Of a DNA stretch of 64,000 nt, positions 46,390 to 55,752 are shown one piece after another. The translations under genes were made by a program, and so were the position numbers. Each line of letters begins with the position of its first letter. Position 1 is the stretch's first letter. Source of the stretch: Methylopila sp. 73B (lineage in GTDB: Bacteria; Pseudomonadota; Alphaproteobacteria; Rhizobiales; Methylopilaceae); contig NZ_JAFV01000001.1 of NCBI RefSeq assembly GCF_000526315.1, positions 2,046,001 through 2,110,000 on the forward strand, in the 5' to 3' direction. Under the pieces are notes generated by a model. The model saw nothing but the letters and a program-made list of their open reading frames with translations. It had not been told where the DNA came from and did not search any database.

Positions 46390-46919
46390 CAGGCGGCCGC
46401 CTGGGCGATGCGGTAGGACCGCTCGCCGGATGCCATGGTTGACGAGGCGACCGCGTAGCCCCGTCGCCGGAGGCCGGTCAACGCCGCCCGCGTAGTGTGC
46501 GGAAGCCAGCCCATCGCCGCGGCGACCTCGCGCAAGGTCGCTCCCTGCTCTCGGGCGAGCAGCTCCACCACCGCCGCCTGCTTGGTGCCGGCCCGCACCT
46601 CGACGGTGCTTCTCAGAGGGCCGCTTGGTGGCGTCTGCACGACCGCAGGCGGCTCCTTATCGAGCCCGAGCGCGGCGAAGCCGGCTTTCGTGATCTGCAA
46701 GCCAACGGGGCCATTGGCGTCCTCTCGCCAGGACGGCTGCCGGCGAGCGACCGGGACCTCGGCCAGCAGACCACGTCGGATCAGGGCAGCCACCGTCCGC
46801 GAGGCGGCCGTTGGCTCCGACAGGACGACCAGAGCGTCTTTTCGTTGCGAGGCCGCGGACAGCATCACGAGCTGCGCGTCGCTCAGGCGGACAGCGTTCG
46901 AGGAAGCTACGTTCGACAT
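46389..46919 (-). CDS. DUF3489 protein
   Basis: The 176-residue product has two winged-helix-like segments: residues about 10-80 (LSDAQLVMLSAASQR, TVAALIRRGLLAEVP) and the C-terminal DUF3489 part (GTKQAAVVELLAREQGATLREVAAAMGWLPHTTRAAL). It probably binds DNA and may regulate the cassette. The start at 46919 has GGAAGG upstream; its stop overlaps the DUF2924 start as TGATG. It is the first gene of the tightly overlapping trio. Confidence 0.85.
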   Translation of the reverse strand: MSNVASSNAVRLSDAQLVMLSAASQRKDALVVLSEPTAASRTVAALIRRGLLAEVPVARRQPSWREDANGPVGLQITKAGFAALGLDKEPPAVVQTPPSGPLRSTVEVRAGTKQAAVVELLAREQGATLREVAAAMGWLPHTTRAALTGLRRRGYAVASSTMASGERSYRIAQAAA

Positions 46920-47035
46920 GGGAGAGACCTTCCGCGTTCGATAGGACGGCCTGTCGCCGCCACCGACACGACCCCGCACTCGCGGGGCGAAGGTCTCCTT
47001 CAGCTCTGCCTCGACTCAGACGCCGCGGCGGGGTG

Positions 47036-47248
47036 CTAGCCCTCCTTGCCCTCGCGCCTGAGCAGGCTCGCGCTCTGCATGAGGTGGTTCGCCTCGTAGA
47101 GCAGCGGCTCGATCTCATAGGCGATGTTCATCGCCTCATCGACGCGTCCGAGCGCCAGAAGCTTTCTCGCCGCGCGCGCCTGATCCCCGCACTCGGCCAC
47201 ACGCTCGAACATCGACCTCAGGCAGGCCTTCGCTAGCTTCCGCGACAT
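47036..47248 (-). CDS. Small helical protein upstream of the recombinase cassette
   Basis: A 70-residue, all-helix product (SRKLAKACLRSMFERVAECGDQ, KLLALGRVDEAMNIAYEIEPLL) with GAGGG upstream of its ATG. I do not recognise a family. It reads in the same direction as the recombinase trio and 116 bp separate them, so it may be the first gene of the mobile unit. Confidence 0.6.
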   Translation of the reverse strand: MSRKLAKACLRSMFERVAECGDQARAARKLLALGRVDEAMNIAYEIEPLLYEANHLMQSASLLRREGKEG

Positions 47249-47369
47249 CGTTTACGCCCTCGTTCGCCACGACGACACCAACGCTCTGGTGGCGAAGGAA
47301 GTGAAGTCCTTTCTGAGTGTGAGGCGCCCCTAAAGGCGGTCCGGCTGAGTGGCCACAGCCGCTACTGAC

Positions 47370-48910
47370 CGATTCCGTTGAAAAACTCCGTCGTTGAAGC
47401 GAGGCGCCGCCGCTGATTCACTCAGCTCGATGAGCGGAGGGCAACGGCGATGATGGGCGAGCGGCAGGTCGACCAGGCGGCGCTGTTCTATGAGTTCTCT
47501 ATCGAGCGGCATGTGCCGCAAGACCACCTGCTGAGGGCGATCGACCGGTTCGTCGACCTGTCAGAGGTGCGGCGGGATCTGGCTCCCTTCTATAGCTCGA
47601 CCGGTCGTCCTTCGATCGACCCGGAGTTGCTGATCCGGATGCTGCTGGTCGGCTACTGCTTCGGCGTCCGGTCTGAGCGGCGACTGTGCGAGGAGGTTCA
47701 TCTGAACCTCGCCTATCGCTGGTTCTGCCGGCTCGGCCTCGACGGCGACGTGCCGGACCACTCGACCTTCTCGAAGAACCGCCATGGCCGCTTCCGCGAC
47801 AGCGACCTGCTGCGCAAGCTGTTCGAGACGGTCGTCCGGCGCTGCATGGCTGAGGGGCTTGTGGGCGGCGACGGCTTCGCGGTCGACGCCAGCCTGATCC
47901 GGGCCGACGCCAACCGTCAGCGCTCGGCGGACGGCACGGACGAGGTCGACTGGGAAGAGTTGGCCGCGACGCGGCGCTCAGTCCGCGAGTACCTCGACAC
48001 GCTTGACGATGCGGCCTGGGGCGCGGCGAGCGAGACCCGGCCGAAGTTCGTGTCGCGGTCGGATCCGGCCGCGCAGTGGACCGGCGCACACAAGGGCCAC
48101 GCCTTCTTCGCCTACGCGACCAACTACCTGATCGACCTCGACCACGCGGTGATCGTCGACGTCGAGCCCAGCCGCGCGATCCGGCAGGCCGAGGTCGGCG
48201 CCGCGCGAACGATGGTTGAGCGGGCCCAGGACCGCTTCGGGCTCTGGCCCGAGCGGCTCGCCGCCGACAGCGCCTATGGCTCGGCCGAGATGCTCGCCTG
48301 GCTGGTCCATGATCGCGGGATCGAGCCGCACATTCCCGTGTTCGACAAGAGCGCCCGGACCGATGGCACGTTCAGTCGCTCCGACTTCCCTTATGATCAT
48401 GACCGCGATCTTTACACCTGCCCGGCCGGGAACGAACTGAGACCTCGCCAGAGGGTCTACCGAACCTCGGCTCCGCTCGTCGACGACGACGGCATGATGC
48501 GCTACCGCGCGAGCAAGTTCGACTGCGACGCCTGCTCCCTGAAACCGCAGTGCTGCCCAAACGCGCCGGCCCGGAAGATCCCTCGCTCGATCCACGAGGG
48601 CGCTCGCGACATGGCGAGGGACATTGCGAAGACCGACGCCTACACGGCCTCCCGGCGTGAGCGGAAGAAGGTCGAGATGCTGTTCGCGCACCTGAAGCGC
48701 ATCCTGCGGCTCGACAGGCTAAGCCTTCGAGGGCCATGCGGAGCCCGCGACGAGTTCCTGCTCGCCGCCACTGCCCAAAACCTCAGGAAGCTCGCAAAGA
48801 TGGTCCCAGCGCCGAGCCCGATCCCGGCCTGAAAAGAGGAAAGGCCGCTCGTCTTCCGGCCGTCAGCTCGGATGCCCCGCCAAGCAACCGACTTCTTCAA
48901 CGCAATCGAC
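47370..48910. mobile_element. IS1182-type insertion sequence, intact
   Basis: The transposase gene is bounded by imperfect inverted repeats: CCGATTCCGTTGAAAAACTCC near 47370-47390 and, reversed, TCGATTGCGTTGAAGAAGTCGG near 48909-48888. A second, truncated copy lies at 50835-51374. No clear target duplication was found. Exact ends are approximate. Confidence 0.75.
47450..48832 (+). CDS. IS1182-family transposase
   Basis: The 460-residue DDE transposase is full length: N-terminal YEFSIERHVPQDHLLRAIDRFVDLS, the GRPSIDPELLIRMLLVGYCFGVRSERRL block, VPDHSTFSKNR, DGFAVDASLIRADAN and a C-terminal CDACSLKPQCCPN zinc-like motif plus EMLFAHLKRILRLDRL. No frameshift is visible, so the element could be active. 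Confidence 0.9.
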   Translation: MMGERQVDQAALFYEFSIERHVPQDHLLRAIDRFVDLSEVRRDLAPFYSSTGRPSIDPELLIRMLLVGYCFGVRSERRLCEEVHLNLAYRWFCRLGLDGDVPDHSTFSKNRHGRFRDSDLLRKLFETVVRRCMAEGLVGGDGFAVDASLIRADANRQRSADGTDEVDWEELAATRRSVREYLDTLDDAAWGAASETRPKFVSRSDPAAQWTGAHKGHAFFAYATNYLIDLDHAVIVDVEPSRAIRQAEVGAARTMVERAQDRFGLWPERLAADSAYGSAEMLAWLVHDRGIEPHIPVFDKSARTDGTFSRSDFPYDHDRDLYTCPAGNELRPRQRVYRTSAPLVDDDGMMRYRASKFDCDACSLKPQCCPNAPARKIPRSIHEGARDMARDIAKTDAYTASRRERKKVEMLFAHLKRILRLDRLSLRGPCGARDEFLLAATAQNLRKLAKMVPAPSPIPA

Positions 48911-48979
48911 CCAATGCGGCCTTTCTAACGCGCCCTTGCGGAAGGCCGCTTTGCGAGCGATCTCGGACGTTCAAGCACC

Positions 48980-50464
48980 TTAGCGCTCACCACCAACCCG
49001 AACATCGACGCGGCGCGCCGCGAGCGCAGTCTCGGCCGCACCGGAGGAAACGGCACGGTCGCGAACGATGCCTCGCGTGAACGGGGCGAGCGGGCTGGGC
49101 GATGCGTCCGCGATCCAGGGATCGAGTTCCTGGCTGGCGTCGCGCCGGACCATCGCGTGGAAGCGTTCGAGCAAGACGCGCGCCTTGGCGAGGTCAGGCG
49201 CCGCGGCTTCGATCGAAGCGACGAGGATCGCGTCACCCTTGGTGAGCCGATCACGCTCGGTCGTCATCGCTTTGGCGATCGTCTCCGCGGATGGCGCCCG
49301 CTGGATCTGGCGAAGCTCTGTCGCCTCGGCACGTCGCCGCCTGGTCGCCCAATCCGCCACGACGCGAAGCGAGCCCTGGAAGCCCTGCCGCCGCAGGCGC
49401 CTCCAAAGCTCAGCGCCATTCGTGCAGCCTTCAACCCACCAAGCGTCGAGGATCGGCAGCCAGGCCTCGAGCGAGCTCTGCCGCGTCCGGAAGACATCGG
49501 CATGCTCGCCGCGCAGGATCCGGCGCACCGTGCCGCGTGCGAGCGCGGTCTGCCGGACGATCGCCTTGATTGTCAGCCGTTCACAAGCCATGCCGAGAAC
49601 GGCGTCATCGGCTCTCGCGCGGCGCTGATAGCCCTCGTACTGCAGCCGCTCCGCGGCTGTCAGTAGCTTTGGATCGATGCGGGTCGCGCCGAGCGCCCGG
49701 CGGATCGGCTGCATTGCGCCGCGCACGGCATCGAGGAAGGCGGCGCTTGCATTCTCCATCAAGTGCCAGCGGTCCGCGACCTGAACGGCGCGAGGCAAGG
49801 CACGTGTAGTCGCCTCGCCGTAGCCTGCGCCACGATCGCGGGCGACGACCGCGATCCCGGGATGCCGACCGAGCCATGCGGCCACGGTGGCGATCTCACG
49901 ATCCGGCAGCAGGGCGACCGGGCGCCGTCGCTCGAGGTCGACCACGATCGAGCCATAGCGGCGGTTGCGTCGGAACGCCCAATCGTCGACGCCGACGACG
50001 TGAAGCGGCGCGTCCGGCCTCATCGTCCGTCTCCTCACGACCCGCAGCAAGGTGTCGTTGCTGACCGGCAGCATGAGGCGTCGGGCAAGGCCTGCTCCCG
50101 GCCGCCCGCCCAGCACGAGGCCGAGATGATGGACGATGATCTCCAGCCGTTCGGCCCGCCGAGCTCTATGGCCCAGGAGGCCGGCGAAGGTCTCGCCGAA
50201 GATCCGGCGCGGACAACGCGCGTGCTCGCACACGAACCGTCTCGCCGTCAGGCGTAGCCGAACGGGTCGGCCCCCGAAGGGCAGGTCAGCGACCCGGCGG
50301 ACATAGCGGCTGTGGATGCGCCGCGCCGGCGAAGAGCAGAGCGGACACCGGGCGTCCGCCGCCTTCGACCGAGCGAAGACCTCGATGCCGTTCGCCTCGA
50401 CCTTCACCCGATCCACGATGAGCCCAGCGGGCGTCAACGCATTCGCTTGGAAGCAGGCGGTCAT
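48980..50464 (-). pseudogene. ISL3-family transposase, C-terminally truncated
   Basis: Residues 1 to about 460 match ISL3 transposases: zinc-binding RCPLCSSPARRIHSRYVRRVADLPFGGRPV, CEHARCPRRIF, VVGVDDWAFRRNRRYGSIVVDLERR and VADRWHLMENA. The usual ending, with a W-S-x-GQ-x-EGQINRLK-type motif after PFxRGI, is missing: after PFTRGIVRD the sequence turns into unrelated residues and stops. The 3' end abuts the IS1182 element, whose arrival probably removed the last 50-60 codons. Likely inactive. Confidence 0.82.
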
Positions 50465-50542
50465 GGCGGCTCTCCTCGTCCTCAAATCAGAGGCGAAGGC
50501 CACCAGCAAACTTCATCGAGAGTGAGTCAGAGCCAAAGTTCA

Positions 50543-50834
50543 GCGCCGATTGACAGCCCAGACGTCGTTCGGCTCCGTGATATCCGGGCGTCCGATCCGG
50601 TAGCGCCAGCCCGCTTGCGTCGGGGCAGCTTTGTGCGGATCGACAGCCCTTCTTCGCTGTAGAGCCTGTAGACACGCTTGTGGTTCACCGCCCAGCCCTC
50701 CCGGCGTAGCAGGACGTGAAGGCGGCGATAGCCGTAGCGGACTCGAACCGCGGCCAGGTCCTTCAACCGGATCCGCAGGGCTGTCTGAGGATCACGCTTC
50801 GACCGGTAGCGTTGCGACGACCGTTCGAAGCCGG
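50543..50834 (-). pseudogene. IS3-family orfB fragment
   Basis: The segment encodes part of an IS3-type (IS51/IS407 group) OrfB: RDPQTALRIRLKDLAAVRVRYGYRRLHVLLRREGW, KRVYRLYSEEGLSIRTKLPRRKRA, then, after a one-base frameshift near 50605, WRYRIGRPDITEPNDVWA. It is cut on the left by the ISL3 end and on the right by the truncated IS1182 copy. Confidence 0.8.
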
Positions 50835-51374
50835 TGGCTGGTCCATGATCGCGGGATCGAGCCGCACATCCCGGTGTTCGACAAGAGCGCCCGGACCGAT
50901 GGCACGTTCAGTCGCTCCGACTTCCCTTATGATCATGACCGGGATCTCTACGCCTGCCCGGCCGGGAAGGAGCTCAGACCCTGCCAGAGGGTCTACCGGA
51001 GCTCGGCTCCGCTCGTCGACGACGACGGCATGATCCGCTACCGCGCCAGCAAGTTCGACTGCGACGCCTGCTCGCTGAAACCGCAGTGCTGCCCCAACAC
51101 GCCGGCCTCGAAGATCCCGCGCTCGATCCACGAAGGCGCTCGCGATATGGCGAGGGGCATAGCCAAGACCGACGCCTATGTCGTCTCGCGGCGTGAGCGA
51201 AGGAAGGTCGAGATACGGTTCGCGCACTTGAAACGCATCCTGCGGCTCGACCGCCTACGACTTCGAGGACCCTCTGGCTCCCGCGACGAGTTTCTGCTCG
51301 CCGCCACCGTCCAGACCCTCAGAAAATTGACGAAGCTGGTCCCTACGCCGAGCCCAATCCCCAACTGTGAATAG
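50835..51374 (+). pseudogene. Truncated IS1182 transposase, 3' part only
   Basis: About 179 residues starting at WLVHDRGIEPHIPVFDKSA are close to residues 285-460 of the intact copy at 47450-48832, with scattered substitutions (for example MIRYRASKF for MMRYRASKF). The first two thirds of the gene are missing. Homology to the intact copy ends shortly after the stop codon. Confidence 0.88.
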
Positions 51375-51454
51375 CCGAATGGCCGCTCGCCTTAGAGGCC
51401 TGCGGCTTTCGCGGTCCGAGGACCACGGACTCCGGCGGCTTCGAGGTGAGCTGA

Positions 51455-52306
51455 TCATCGCGCATTAAACCGGACCGGCGCCGTGATCGTCCTGTTGGCG
51501 CCGGAAGGCGGCGCAGGGACCGGCGAGGCCCGGCGGACGAGCGACAGCGCCTCGCCGTCGAGCGCCGGATGACCCGACGAGCCGGCGAGCGAGGCGGAAA
51601 GGACCTTGCCGGCGGCGTCGATCGAGAAGCGCACGTAGGCCACCCCGCGTTCGCCCCGCGCGCCGGCGGGATAACGCTTGCCCTTCTCCAGATGCGCCAT
51701 GAGGCGCGAGCGCCAGGTCGTGGGCGAGACGGATGCCGAAGACAGGCTCGACGAGGTCTGCTGCGCCGCCGTGCGGTTCGACGCCGGCGCTTGGACCTGC
51801 GCCGCCGCAGCCGCGCGCGAGGCGGCCTGGGGCTCCTGCCGTCGTTCAGGCCTGGTCTCGCGCTTTGACTCGACGCGAGGCTTTTGCGGCCGAGGCCGCT
51901 CCAGCGGAGGCAGCGGGAGCTCCACTTTCTCGACGGCCGGAACGACCTCGTCCCGGGTTGGTTCGGGCGCCGCGGTCTCCGGCTCGGCCTCCGCGACGGT
52001 CTCGACCGGCGTCTCGGGCGTGTCCTGCGGAGCCTCCAGCGCTTCGGCGGCCTCGCTCTGTTCGGAGACCTCCCGATCGGGAGAGATTTCGGTCTCCTCG
52101 GTCGCTACCGCTTCCGGCTCCGGCGCAAGGTCGATCATGATCGTTGGCGGCGGGGCGGCCGGAGGCGCCCGTGGCGCCTCGTGCATGAACCAGACAGACA
52201 CGCCGACGTGCGCGGCGAGCGCGACGATCCCGGCCCCCGCCCACAGCGCGACGTTGGCGGGTCGGCCGTTGAAGCCGACGACGGGAAGCGCGGGGTCGGC
52301 CTGCAT
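51455..52306 (-). CDS. tonB: Energy transducer TonB
   Basis: The 283-residue protein has one N-terminal membrane helix (ANVALWAGAGIVALAAHVGVSVWF, about 19-42), a long periplasmic Pro/Glu-rich spacer (about 50-180, PLPPLERPRPQKPR) and a C-terminal TonB domain (LMAHLEKGKRYPAGARGERGVAYVRFSID and SLVRRASPVPAPP). It couples the proton-motive force to outer-membrane receptors. It closes the heme-uptake run, so it probably serves the receptor encoded upstream. ExbB/ExbD are not here. Confidence 0.92.
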   Translation of the reverse strand: MQADPALPVVGFNGRPANVALWAGAGIVALAAHVGVSVWFMHEAPRAPPAAPPPTIMIDLAPEPEAVATEETEISPDREVSEQSEAAEALEAPQDTPETPVETVAEAEPETAAPEPTRDEVVPAVEKVELPLPPLERPRPQKPRVESKRETRPERRQEPQAASRAAAAAQVQAPASNRTAAQQTSSSLSSASVSPTTWRSRLMAHLEKGKRYPAGARGERGVAYVRFSIDAAGKVLSASLAGSSGHPALDGEALSLVRRASPVPAPPSGANRTITAPVRFNAR

Positions 52307-52358
52307 CAGGCGCCCTTGGCCGTCCGCCGTCCTGGCCGGACTGCGAGCGACGGCTCGG

Positions 52359-52961
52359 TCACGCAAACGTCGTTTTGACCAGCACGCGAACTCTCTCGAA
52401 CGCCGCCGCCGCGCCCTCGGTCGCCCGGCGGCCCTCGTCTTCCGACAGGTGAACGTCGTCGAGCGCCGCCGCGAAGGTCCGCCAGTGCAGCCCCCGGCCC
52501 TCGGCGGCGGGCGCCAGGTGGCGGGCCCCGAAAGTGTCCGACAGGCCGAGCTTGGCCGCTTCCTTGAGCAGGAAGGCCGCCCCCAGGTTCGAGCCCTCCG
52601 CCACATAGAGCCAGCCGAGCGAGGCGGCGAGGTCGTGGGGCTGGCCTTCCCGGAAGACGGGCTCGCCTGCGGGCTCCGGGCCGCTCGGTCCGAGATCGGC
52701 GCGGTCCTGGACGACGAGCGGCAGCCGCCGGAGCGTCGCCAGTCCGGGCAACAGCCGGCCGAGCGCGGGATCGACGTAGAGCGCGTCCACGTCCCGGTGA
52801 AAGGCGTGCTGGACGGCCAGAAACCGCCCGTAGCGCTCGCGGTCCGCAAACGGCCGCTTGGCCATGATCGCGGCGTCGAGCCCGCCGTGCGCCTCGTGCG
52901 TCTGGCCCTTGAGGCGCGCCGTAAGCCCGGGGCGGGAGTGCGAGAGGTCGAGCGTCGTCAT
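52359..52961 (-). CDS. Biliverdin-producing heme oxygenase
   Basis: The 200-residue protein matches bacterial HmuO/PigA-type heme oxygenases. KGQTHEAH near 19-25 includes the likely heme-ligand His25, and LGWLYVAEGSNLGAAFLLKEAAKL is the distal helix with its flexible Gly residues. It opens heme to biliverdin, CO and free iron after uptake. It lies between the receptor and tonB genes in one orientation with short gaps, so it is part of the heme-use operon. Confidence 0.92.
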   Translation of the reverse strand: MTTLDLSHSRPGLTARLKGQTHEAHGGLDAAIMAKRPFADRERYGRFLAVQHAFHRDVDALYVDPALGRLLPGLATLRRLPLVVQDRADLGPSGPEPAGEPVFREGQPHDLAASLGWLYVAEGSNLGAAFLLKEAAKLGLSDTFGARHLAPAAEGRGLHWRTFAAALDDVHLSEDEGRRATEGAAAAFERVRVLVKTTFA

Positions 52962-53022
52962 GAATGCTCCTTGGGCGAGGCGCGCGCTCCGTGGCGAACG
53001 TGCGCGTCCGCGACCCTAAAAA

Positions 53023-55632
53023 TCAGAACCGATATGTGACCGAGCCGCGCGCCGTCCGGCCGGGCGAGGCGATGCCGACCGACGACAGACCGCCGAAATA
53101 GTACCGGTCGGTCACGTTCTCTATCCCAAGGTCGATGACCAGATCATCCTTGTACTTGTACGACGCAAACAGGTCGAACACCTGGTAGGACGGCCAAGTG
53201 AACTGATACCCGACCTGGCCAGGCACGTTCTTCGCGTCCTTCCACTTGTCGCCGAAGCGCTCCGACGCAAAGTGCAAGCGGCCTCCGAGCGTCAGCGCCT
53301 GGTCGAACAGGCGCACGCCCGCCGTCACGCTGCCGGAATACTCCGGCGGCACGTAATTCGCGGCGGCTCCGAGCGACGGATCCGGCGAGAAAAAGTTGAT
53401 CGAGGGCAGGCTGCATCCCTTGCCGCCGTCGCAGTACTTGATGTCGACGTATTTTGTGACGGCGGCCTCGACGAAGAAGACGCCGGCGTCGTATCCGCCT
53501 GAAAGCTCGACGCCCTCGAAGTCCGCCCTGTCGATGTTGTTGAAGGAATAGAGACCGAAAGGCTGGAGAGGATCGGTCGGCGAGCGCACGACATAGTTCT
53601 TGTAGCGGTTGAAGAAGTAGGCGGCCTTGAACCGCGCCTTGTCGCCGTCCCGAAGCACGTCGTTCCGCAGCACGTTAAGGCCGATCTCGTGGGTCTGCGA
53701 CAGTTCCGGCTTGACGTCGGGATTGGGCGTCACGGTCGTGCCGTAGCGCCAGTAGCTTTCGCGCAGCGTCGGCGGGCGGTAGCCCTCCTTATACTGCGCG
53801 TAGAGCTGCACGCCCTCGAGCGGCGTGACCGTGACGTTGGCGTTCGGGCTGAAGCGGGAGCCGCTGCGCTCGCGGAACTCCGCCGCGTAACCTTCGCCGC
53901 GGGAGTCATAGCCGTCGAGACGCCCGCCACCGCCGACCGACAGCCAGTCCGTCAGCGCGAGATTGCCGCTCGCGAAGCCCGAATACATGTTCCGTCGGCC
54001 GGGCACGTTCCAGCTTTGCCGCCCGTTGAAATCGAAACCTCCTCCGGGGAGCGCGATCGCCCCCTGGAATTCCACGGCGTCGCTGTTCTCACGCACGAAC
54101 TCGGCGCCGCCGTCGATCGTGAGCGCGCCGAGGCTGGTGTCGAGCACCGCCGTGTTGCCGATGTCGCCGCCGACCGTCCTCATGCTGTGGTCGCGGTTGC
54201 CGTTCAGCCCTGGCCCGCGCCCGAGCCCATGCTCGACGTCGAGGTTGGAGTACCAGAGGTTTGTGCGGACGTTCAGCAGTGGGTTGTCGTCAGGATTGTA
54301 GCGGTACTTCGCGGTGTAGGTGTCGACCTTGGTGTGCGACAGCGGATTCTGGGCGGACGCGAGCCACGGCGCGAACTGCAGCTCGCTGATCTCGCCATGT
54401 CTGTTGTCGTAGCGCATGTAGCCGAGTTCGAGCGACTGGCCGTCGCCCCACTTGGCCTTGCCCTTGAGCAGCACCGACTCGACGTCCTGCGAGGTGTTCG
54501 GCGCCTCGGACTTCGGCCCGACGATCGTGTTGGCGGCGCCGTCCGGCCCCGCCGTGAAGCGGATCCCGTCCTTGGCGTGCTCGCCCGTGAAGTAGTTGCC
54601 CTGGCGCCGCCGGGAGTAGGCCGCGATCGCCTCGAAGGTCTCGGTCCGGCCTGCGACCGCGACGCTGCCCGACCGCCCGTCCCCGTCGAAGAGGCCCGGA
54701 CGGTCGCCGTTCGGGGGACGGACTCCTTCCTCACCCTCGCCGGAGGCGTTCCCGCTCAGGCTCGCCTTGATCCTGCCGCCCCAGCTCTCGCCGTCCTTGA
54801 TCAGGTCCTCCGGCGACAGGGTCCGGAAGTTGATCGTTCCGCCGACGCCGCCGACGCCGGCGCCCGTGCTCGGCCCCTTGCTGATGTCGATCCCGCCGAT
54901 CATGTCCGGGTCGACATAAGTCTCATCGCGGCTGCCCACATAGCCGCGATACGAGCTCGAGGTCTGGCGGGCGCCGTCGACCGTGGTGTTCACCCGCCCG
55001 TTGCCCTGCAGGCCGCGGATGTTCGGGTCGATCGAGGCTCCGACCCGGTTGCCGGCGGCGATGACGCCCGGCGTGGAGACGAACACGTCGCCCGTCGAGT
55101 TGCCGGGCGCGCGGTCGAGTTGCTCCCGCGAGATGTGGGAGACGGAGCCCGGCGTCGCGTACGGCGCGTCGGCCGCCGCGGCGGCCGTGCCGCCCCGGCC
55201 GGTGACGTCGATCGGATCAAGCACTAGCGAGCCGTCCGCCGCCGGGGCGCCCTCAGGCGCACCACCGTCCGCTGCGGCGTCGCGGATCGACACTGTGCTG
55301 GCGTTTGTGAAGGCGTAGGTCAGGCCGGTGCCCCGCAGGATCTGCGCAAGCGCCCGCTGCGGCGTCGCGGTTCCGGTGAAGCCGGCCGAGGTCTTCCCGG
55401 CGCCGAGCGCCGTCAGATAGGTGACCTGCAGGCCCGCCTGTCGCCCGAACGTCGCGAGCGTCCGGGACAGCGGGCCGGCGGGCGCCGAGAAGGTCGTCTG
55501 CGCGGCGCTTTGCGCCCAGGCCGCGGACGGAGCCGCCGTCGCCCCGACGAACGCCGAGGCCGACGCCGTCAGCGCCGCGATGAGCGCCCCGGTTCGGCCG
55601 CGCCGTCCATACCGATCGTCCCCGCACCCCAT
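53023..55632 (-). CDS. TonB-dependent heme/hemoprotein receptor with STN signalling domain
   Basis: The 869-residue protein has a signal region (about 1-41), a short N-terminal STN domain (about 48-120, FSAPAGPLSRTLATFGRQAGLQVTYL and ALAQILRGTGLTYAF), a plug domain (about 160-275, GVGGTINFRTL) and a 22-strand barrel ending in VTYRF. EGYRPPTLRESYW and TPNPDVKPE correspond to the FRAP and NPNL boxes of heme receptors. The STN domain fits signalling through the FecR/FecI pair encoded upstream, as in Bordetella HurIR-BhuR. It should import heme across the outer membrane. Confidence 0.9.
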   Translation of the reverse strand: MGCGDDRYGRRGRTGALIAALTASASAFVGATAAPSAAWAQSAAQTTFSAPAGPLSRTLATFGRQAGLQVTYLTALGAGKTSAGFTGTATPQRALAQILRGTGLTYAFTNASTVSIRDAAADGGAPEGAPAADGSLVLDPIDVTGRGGTAAAAADAPYATPGSVSHISREQLDRAPGNSTGDVFVSTPGVIAAGNRVGASIDPNIRGLQGNGRVNTTVDGARQTSSSYRGYVGSRDETYVDPDMIGGIDISKGPSTGAGVGGVGGTINFRTLSPEDLIKDGESWGGRIKASLSGNASGEGEEGVRPPNGDRPGLFDGDGRSGSVAVAGRTETFEAIAAYSRRRQGNYFTGEHAKDGIRFTAGPDGAANTIVGPKSEAPNTSQDVESVLLKGKAKWGDGQSLELGYMRYDNRHGEISELQFAPWLASAQNPLSHTKVDTYTAKYRYNPDDNPLLNVRTNLWYSNLDVEHGLGRGPGLNGNRDHSMRTVGGDIGNTAVLDTSLGALTIDGGAEFVRENSDAVEFQGAIALPGGGFDFNGRQSWNVPGRRNMYSGFASGNLALTDWLSVGGGGRLDGYDSRGEGYAAEFRERSGSRFSPNANVTVTPLEGVQLYAQYKEGYRPPTLRESYWRYGTTVTPNPDVKPELSQTHEIGLNVLRNDVLRDGDKARFKAAYFFNRYKNYVVRSPTDPLQPFGLYSFNNIDRADFEGVELSGGYDAGVFFVEAAVTKYVDIKYCDGGKGCSLPSINFFSPDPSLGAAANYVPPEYSGSVTAGVRLFDQALTLGGRLHFASERFGDKWKDAKNVPGQVGYQFTWPSYQVFDLFASYKYKDDLVIDLGIENVTDRYYFGGLSSVGIASPGRTARGSVTYRF

Positions 55633-55752
55633 GTCCGCCTACGCTCCCGCCCGTTACGCCCGAAGGAGGCGGCGGCGGCATCAGGCCCCGAGCGCATCCC
55701 TCATGCTGATACAAACGGGGAGCGGATTTTTTCTCCGGCGCGGCGGGCTTTT

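Noticed and set aside
50631-51374. A 247-codon frame starting before the truncated IS1182 copy
   Set aside because: The first ~68 codons run antisense through the IS3 fragment; only the segment from 50835 is transposase. It is a chimera made by the junction, not a gene.
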